Source: Pseudomonas mosselii (GTDB taxonomy: Bacteria > Pseudomonadota > Gammaproteobacteria > Pseudomonadales > Pseudomonadaceae). Taken from it: DNA of 64,000 bases. The notes beneath the pieces were generated by a model. It was given only the letters and a program-made list of their open reading frames with translations. It ran no database searches and was not told the DNA's origin. Made by a program: the position numbers and the translations under genes. Shown one piece after another: positions 60,401 to 64,000 of the stretch. The DNA is taken from the NCBI RefSeq assembly GCF_005796105.1, contig NZ_VAUO01000001.1, positions 930,001 to 994,000 on the forward strand, given 5' to 3'. The stretch's first letter is position 1; every line of letters begins with the position of its first letter.

Positions 60401-62372
60401 CTACAGCTTCAACGTCGCCAACCCGACCCCGGTAACCGGTCCGGTGAGCGTCACGGTGGCAGCCAATAGCTCAGCCAACCCGATCACCCTGAACCTCAGT
60501 GGCGGCCCCGCCACCAGCGTCAGCGTGGCCAGCAGTCCGAGCCACGGCAGCACCTCGGTCAGCGGCACCAGCATCAGCTACACGCCCACCGCCGGGTTCT
60601 CGGGCAGCGACAGCTTCACCTACACCGCCACCGGCACGGGCGGCACCTCGGCAGCAGCTACGGTGAGCATCACCGTGCTGCCGCCAACCCTGGTACTCAC
60701 CCCGGCCGGCGCAAGCCTGCCAGGGGCCACCCAGAATACGGCCTACACCCAGGCCCTGGGTGCCAGCGGAGGCACCTCGCCTTACAGTTATGCGGTCACC
60801 AGCGGCGCCTTGCCAGCCGGGCTGAGCCTGGACGCCAGCGGCGTCCTCAGCGGCACCCCGACGGCGTTGGTCACCAGTAACTTCACGGTCACGGTTACCG
60901 ACGCCAACGGCGCCACCGGCAGCCGTGCGTATAGCCTTGAGGTGCAAGCTCAAACGGTGGTGGTGCCGCCGAGCAGCGAAACCATGGCACCCGGCGAAAC
61001 CGCCACCGTCGACCTGACGCGCGGCGCCACCGGTGGTCCGTTCACCAGTGCCACGCTGCTGTCGGTGAGCCCACCTTCAGCCGGCACCGCGCGCATGACC
61101 GGCCCGTTCACCATGAGCTTCGTCCCGGCCGCCGCCTTCAGCGGTAGCGCTGTGGTGAGCTTCCGCCTGCTGGCCGCCAGCGGTAGCGTCGGCAACAGCT
61201 TCGTGACCTTCGCCGTGCAAGCGCGCCCTGATCCGACCCGCGACGCCGAGGTGATCGGCCTGCTCAATGCGCAGTCGCGCGCAGCCGAGCGCTTCGCCAC
61301 TACCCAGATGGACAACTTCAACCGCCGCCTGGAGCAGTTGCACCGCCCCACCTGCGACCGCAACTCGTTCAACGCCAGCGTGCGCCATGGCCGCGATGAC
61401 GTGAGCCTGGGCAGCCTGGGCAAGGCCCTACGCGACGAGCTGGAAGGCAACGGCAAGGGCGCCGACGAAGACGATGACGAGAAACGCCGGCAGGAACGCG
61501 ACAGCTCCCGTGCCACCACCGGTGAATGCCGCGAAGAGGCCCTGGCGTTCTGGACCGACGGCTTCGTCAACACCGGTTCCAACCGTACCCGTGGCACCAA
61601 GGACAACAGCTTCACCACCTATGGCCTGAGTGCCGGCATGGACTATCGCCTCTCGCCACGCACGGTGGTCGGCGTCGGCTTCGGCTACGGCAACGACCGC
61701 GCCGACATCGGCGAGCACGACACCCGCAACGAAGGCGACGCACTGGGCCTGGCGGCGTACCTGAGCGTCAACCCGCTGTCGGAGGTGTATATCGATGCGT
61801 TGCTGGGCTACAACCGCATCAGCTTCGATTCGCGCCGCTACGTCACAGCCGATCCGTCCAACGGCTATGCCCGTGGTTCGCGCGATGCCGACCAGCTGTT
61901 CGCCTCGCTGACTGCCAGCTACGAGTACCGCCAAGGCCCGCTGTCGCTGGCCCCGTATGCGCGGATCAACAGCAGCTACACCAAGCTCGATGCCTACAGC
62001 GAACGAGGTGGTGGTGCGTTTGCCCTGGCCTACGAGGAACAGACCTTGCGCTACTTCACCTCGTTCCTGGGGGTACGCTCGGGCTACGACATCGACACCC
62101 GCTTCGGCGTGCTGACGCCACGGGTGGGCCTGGCCTGGGGTCACAACTTCAGCCGCAACGAGGACTACCGCATGCGCTATGCCGACCAGGGCAGCGGCGG
62201 TGTGCTGTACCGGCTGTCACCTGACCCGATGGACACCAACTTCATGGACCTGGACACCGGGCTCGACCTGAGCCTGGGGCGTAGCTGGCGTCTTGGCTTC
62301 TCGTACAAGACCGCGCTGGGCACCAATGAGCGCAACGAGATGTTCCGCATCGGGCTGGATGGCAAGTTCTGA
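57426..62372 (+). CDS. Giant autotransporter with TIG and Ig-like repeats
   Basis: A 1648-residue type V secreted protein. Signal peptide about 1-33 (long N-region MNAPTAYMAHWARYFLALCL). Residues 35-140: Ig-like module with one Cys pair. Residues 142-566: five IPT/TIG repeats of 85 residues, very alike at the DNA level. Residues 567-1245: alternating cadherin-like/Big_9 modules (VNVTLAANSSSNGITLNITG; YTPNAGYSGADSFTYTA) and He_PIG modules (LPPGITLASNGQFSGTPTGT). Residues about 1275-1370: helical stretch, two Cys, and an acid-rich linker (ADEDDDEKRR). Residues about 1370-1648: autotransporter beta-barrel ending GLDGKF with the C-terminal Phe required for insertion. It is the main surface product of the cluster, probably an adhesin. 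Confidence 0.92.
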   Translation: MNAPTAYMAHWARYFLALCLLTLATLLSAQAQAAPSIVSPSKGSTLTPATLNQPYSVTFTATSSVVIAGWYECDVNDPGYTGLEKCLPAGLSLAESVGSTSTTLSGTPTVAGTYTFPISVADDNFDADVGSYTLVVGSSAAPTLTGISPNSGTTAGGTSVTLTGTNLTGATAVTIGGTAATNVTVVNATTITATTPAHAAGVVNVVVTTPGGSATLTNGFTYVTPTPTLTGISPNSGTTAGGTSVTLTGTNLTGATAVTIGGTAATNVTVVNATTITATTPAHAAGVVNVVVTTPGGSATLTNGFTYVTPTPTLTGISPNSGTTAGGTSVTLTGTNLTGATAVTIGGTAATNVTVVNATTITATTPVHAAGVVNVVVTTPGGSATLTNSFTYVTPTPTLTGISPNSGTTAGGTSVTLTGTNLTGATAVTIGGIAATGVTVVNATTITATTPAHAAGAGDVVVTTPGGSATLTNGFTYVTPTPTLTGISPNSGTTAGSTSVTLSGSNLLGTTGVTFGGTAATGVTINSSTSVTVTTPAHAAGAVDVVLSTAGGTATLVAGYTFVAPNPPVANAVNVTLAANSSSNGITLNITGGAPTSVAVASAASNGTANASGTAITYTPNAGYSGADSFTYTAQNADGTSAPATVSITVSGPSLTITPTTLPNATASNSYSQALSSANGGGTYTYSVSAGALPPGITLASNGQFSGTPTGTGTYSFTISVQDQYNGTGSRAYSLTVDAATIAITPTTLGPLTVGTAFSQTLSASGGNGSYTWTSSGTLPPGISLSNSGLFSGTPSTAGTYNFTVNTTDSLSSPGSRSYSVTVNEQAPIAANSSLSVQGGSSANPVTLNLSGGSVTQVTIVANASNGTATATGSSVTYTPNAGYAGSDSFSFSATGPGGTSNVATVSITVTSPTLSITPSTLPNPTQNVAYSQTLSASGATAPYTFSVVAGSLPAGLSLSSGGALSGTPSAVGTFTFTVRALDSGGFSTLQAYSFNVANPTPVTGPVSVTVAANSSANPITLNLSGGPATSVSVASSPSHGSTSVSGTSISYTPTAGFSGSDSFTYTATGTGGTSAAATVSITVLPPTLVLTPAGASLPGATQNTAYTQALGASGGTSPYSYAVTSGALPAGLSLDASGVLSGTPTALVTSNFTVTVTDANGATGSRAYSLEVQAQTVVVPPSSETMAPGETATVDLTRGATGGPFTSATLLSVSPPSAGTARMTGPFTMSFVPAAAFSGSAVVSFRLLAASGSVGNSFVTFAVQARPDPTRDAEVIGLLNAQSRAAERFATTQMDNFNRRLEQLHRPTCDRNSFNASVRHGRDDVSLGSLGKALRDELEGNGKGADEDDDEKRRQERDSSRATTGECREEALAFWTDGFVNTGSNRTRGTKDNSFTTYGLSAGMDYRLSPRTVVGVGFGYGNDRADIGEHDTRNEGDALGLAAYLSVNPLSEVYIDALLGYNRISFDSRRYVTADPSNGYARGSRDADQLFASLTASYEYRQGPLSLAPYARINSSYTKLDAYSERGGGAFALAYEEQTLRYFTSFLGVRSGYDIDTRFGVLTPRVGLAWGHNFSRNEDYRMRYADQGSGGVLYRLSPDPMDTNFMDLDTGLDLSLGRSWRLGFSYKTALGTNERNEMFRIGLDGKF
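57849..59123 (+). repeat. Five tandem 255-bp repeats inside the autotransporter gene
   Basis: Units start at 57849, 58104, 58359, 58614 and 58869. Each encodes one TIG domain (PTLTGISPNSGTTAGGTSVT...). The first three are nearly identical, the fourth differs slightly (IAATGVTVV, HAAGAGDVVV), and the fifth is clearly diverged (SGSNLLGTTGVTFGGT). The unit length is an exact multiple of three, so copy number can change without a frameshift. Confidence 0.95.
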
Positions 62373-62403
62373 CCGGCAGCTAAAATGCAGAAGGCCGCTG
62401 CCT

Positions 62404-62458
62404 TGCGGGAGCGGCCTTGCCGGGGCGCCGGACCGGCCGGAAAGGGCTGCGTAGCAGC
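62404..62458. repeat. Degenerate REP-like element
   Basis: TTGCGGGAGCGGCCTTGCCG and following bases to CTGCGTAGCAGC resemble the arms of the next element (GGAGCGGCCTTG...GCCGCAAAGC) but with many changes. It lies 32 bp after the autotransporter stop. Confidence 0.55.
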
Positions 62459-62488
62459 CACATCGGTATTGCATGAAGCTGAAATCCT

Positions 62489-62615
62489 GGGGCCGCTGCG
62501 CGGCCCTTTCGCGGCACAAGGCCGCTCCTACAATATCCGCGTGAGCCTTTGAGTCCTGGCTTACGCGGTCGTGTAGGAGCGGCCTTGTGTCGCGAAAGGG
62601 CCGCAAAGCGGCCCC
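62489..62615. repeat. Large REP-type inverted repeat between autotransporter and katG
   Basis: The 44 bases at 62489-62532 (GGGGCCGCTGCGCGGCCCTT...) and the reverse complement of 62572-62615 agree at 41 of 44 positions, around a 39-base loop. It lies between two convergent genes and can act as a two-way transcript end. A single copy of the same element occurs at 30258-30300. Confidence 0.9.
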
Positions 62616-62640
62616 AACTACTTGTACTGCTGGCTAGCGC

Positions 62641-64000
62641 TCAGTGCAGGTCGAAGCGGTCCAACTCCATTACCTTCACCCACGCTGCCACGAAGTCCTT
62701 GACGAACTTCTCCTGGGCATCGCTGCTGCCATACACCTCGCTCAGCGCACGCAACTGCGCATGCGAGCCGAACACCAGATCAATCCGGGTGCCGGTCCAC
62801 TTCACCTGGCCTGTCTTGCGATCACGGCCCTCGAAGGCGTCGTTGTCAGCCGAGGTCGGCTTCCATTCCACGCCCATATCCAACAGGTTGCGGAAGAAAT
62901 CGTTGCTAAGCACACCGACCTTGTCGGTGAACACGCCATGCTGGCTACCGCCATGATTGGCGCCCAGTACACGCAGGCCACCGATCAGTACGGTCAGCTC
63001 TGGCGCAGTCAGGGTCAGCAACTGAGCCTTGTCCAGCAGCAGCTTCTCGGCTTTGACGCTGTAGCGCGCCTTGCTGAAGTTACGGAAACCATCGGCCAGC
63101 GGTTCGAGTACAGCGAACGATTCCACGTCGGTCTGCGCTTGGGAGGCATCCACACGCCCTGGGCGGAACGCCACGCTGACACTGTGCCCGGCGTCCTTGG
63201 CGGCCTTCTCCACCGCGGCGCTGCCGGCGAGCACAATCAGGTCGGCCAGGGAGACATGCTGGCCACCGGCCTTGAATTCGTCGCGAATCTTCTCCAGCGC
63301 CGCCAGCACCTTGTCGGTGCCTTGGTTGGCGGCCCAGCTCTTCTGTGGTTCAAGGCGCAGACGACCACCGTTGGCGCCACCGCGCTTGTCCGACCCCCGG
63401 AAGGTAGAGGCCGCAGCCCATGCCGTCGACACCAGCTCGCTGACGCTCAGACCCGACGCCAGGACCTTGGTCTTGAGGGCGGCGATGTCCTGCTCGCTCA
63501 GCACCGGGCCATCGGCCTTGGGCAGCGGGTCCTGCCACAGCAGCTCTTCGTTGGGCATTTCCGGGCCCAGGTAGCGCGCCAGCGGGCCCATGTCGCGGTG
63601 GATCAGCTTGTACCAGGCGCGGGCGAAGGCGTCGGCGAGCTGCTCGGGGTTATCCTTGAAGCGCTTGGCGATGGGACCATAGATCGGGTCGAAACGCAGC
63701 GCCAGGTCCGAGGTCAGCATCATTGGCGCGTGCTTCTTCGACGGGTCGTGGGCATCCGGCACGGTGCCGGCGCCCTTGCCATCCTTGGGCCGCCACTGGT
63801 GCGCACCGGCTGGGCTCTTGGTCAGCTCCCACTCGAAGTTGAACAGGTTGTTGAGGTACTCGTTGCTCCAGCGGGTTGGGGTCGAGGTCCAGGTCACCTC
63901 CAGGCCGCTGGTGATGGTGTCGCCACCCTTGCCGCTGCCGAACGTGTTGGCCCAGCCAAAGCCCTGCAGCTCAAGGCCCGCCGCTTCCGGTTCAGGCCCG
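62641..64000 (-). CDS. katG: Catalase-peroxidase, C-terminal part (partial)
   Basis: The frame is open to the right edge, giving about 452 C-terminal residues of the roughly 750-residue KatG. The visible part begins in the distal half of the N-terminal (heme) domain region ([20 protein letters not shown], then [20 protein letters not shown]) and covers the whole C-terminal domain: [56 protein letters not shown] and [20 protein letters not shown]. It ends [11 protein letters not shown] at the TGA. KatG removes hydrogen peroxide; the C-terminal domain stabilises the heme domain. The catalytic Arg-Trp-His and promoter lie outside the window. Confidence 0.97.
   Translation of the reverse strand, partial: GPEPEAAGLELQGFGWANTFGSGKGGDTITSGLEVTWTSTPTRWSNEYLNNLFNFEWELTKSPAGAHQWRPKDGKGAGTVPDAHDPSKKHAPMMLTSDLALRFDPIYGPIAKRFKDNPEQLADAFARAWYKLIHRDMGPLARYLGPEMPNEELLWQDPLPKADGPVLSEQDIAALKTKVLASGLSVSELVSTAWAAASTFRGSDKRGGANGGRLRLEPQKSWAANQGTDKVLAALEKIRDEFKAGGQHVSLADLIVLAGSAAVEKAAKDAGHSVSVAFRPGRVDASQAQTDVESFAVLEPLADGFRNFSKARYSVKAEKLLLDKAQLLTLTAPELTVLIGGLRVLGANHGGSQHGVFTDKVGVLSNDFFRNLLDMGVEWKPTSADNDAFEGRDRKTGQVKWTGTRIDLVFGSHAQLRALSEVYGSSDAQEKFVKDFVAAWVKVMELDRFDLH

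Overview
The window reads as chromosomal DNA of a Pseudomonas of the P. putida group. Gene density and G+C are high, start sites have GGAG-type ribosome sites, REP elements of the P. putida type sit between genes, and several proteins look like close relatives of P. putida KT2440 proteins (DpkA, DOPA decarboxylase, KdgD, the MuxABC-OpmB pump). Gene order from about 1 to 23 kb also agrees with what I remember of KT2440. No database was searched, so family assignments rest on reading the sequence. I see no rRNA, tRNA, CRISPR array, insertion sequence or integrase.

Left part (1-30 kb). The 5' end of a large multicopper oxidase gene enters from the left edge. A four-gene RND efflux operon (muxA-muxB-muxC-opmB, minus strand) follows, then thiol peroxidase and an amino acid transporter. 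Next is a D-lysine-type pair: an aminotransferase and the piperideine-2-carboxylate reductase dpkA. A gamma-glutamyl-GABA hydrolase stands alone. After it comes a D-glucarate/D-galactarate operon (kdgD, gudP, garD, ketoglutarate semialdehyde dehydrogenase) with a convergent FadR-type GntR regulator. One short motif is shared by the operon promoter and the regulator promoter. Then come a small exported protein, a qor-lysR pair, two divergent methyltransferases, a class C beta-lactamase and a glutathione transferase. A structured, anti-Shine-Dalgarno-bearing leader precedes a small conserved protein gene.

Middle part (30-54 kb). Here are small unknowns, YbjQ, an EamA exporter, an NCS1 permease behind a HutC-like operator, and a PstS-OmpA fusion behind a three-repeat Pho box. 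TerC, DUF1330 and a RibBA with a degenerate RibA half follow. A complete spermidine/putrescine-type ABC transporter shares an operator-like motif with ribBA. Then come a second EamA exporter, an aldo/keto reductase, a PAS-PAS-PAS-GGDEF-EAL protein, small housekeeping-type genes, an AraC regulator with a DJ-1-like domain, DOPA decarboxylase (GTG start), a LysR regulator, a YebC-family protein and a ProP-type MFS transporter.

Right part (54-64 kb). An AT-rich stretch precedes three tandem tail-collar-domain proteins, a GNAT acetyltransferase and a 1648-residue autotransporter. The autotransporter has five nearly identical 85-residue IPT/TIG repeats followed by alternating Ig-like modules. This cluster is the best candidate for an undescribed system. 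A large REP-type inverted repeat separates it from katG, which runs off the right edge.
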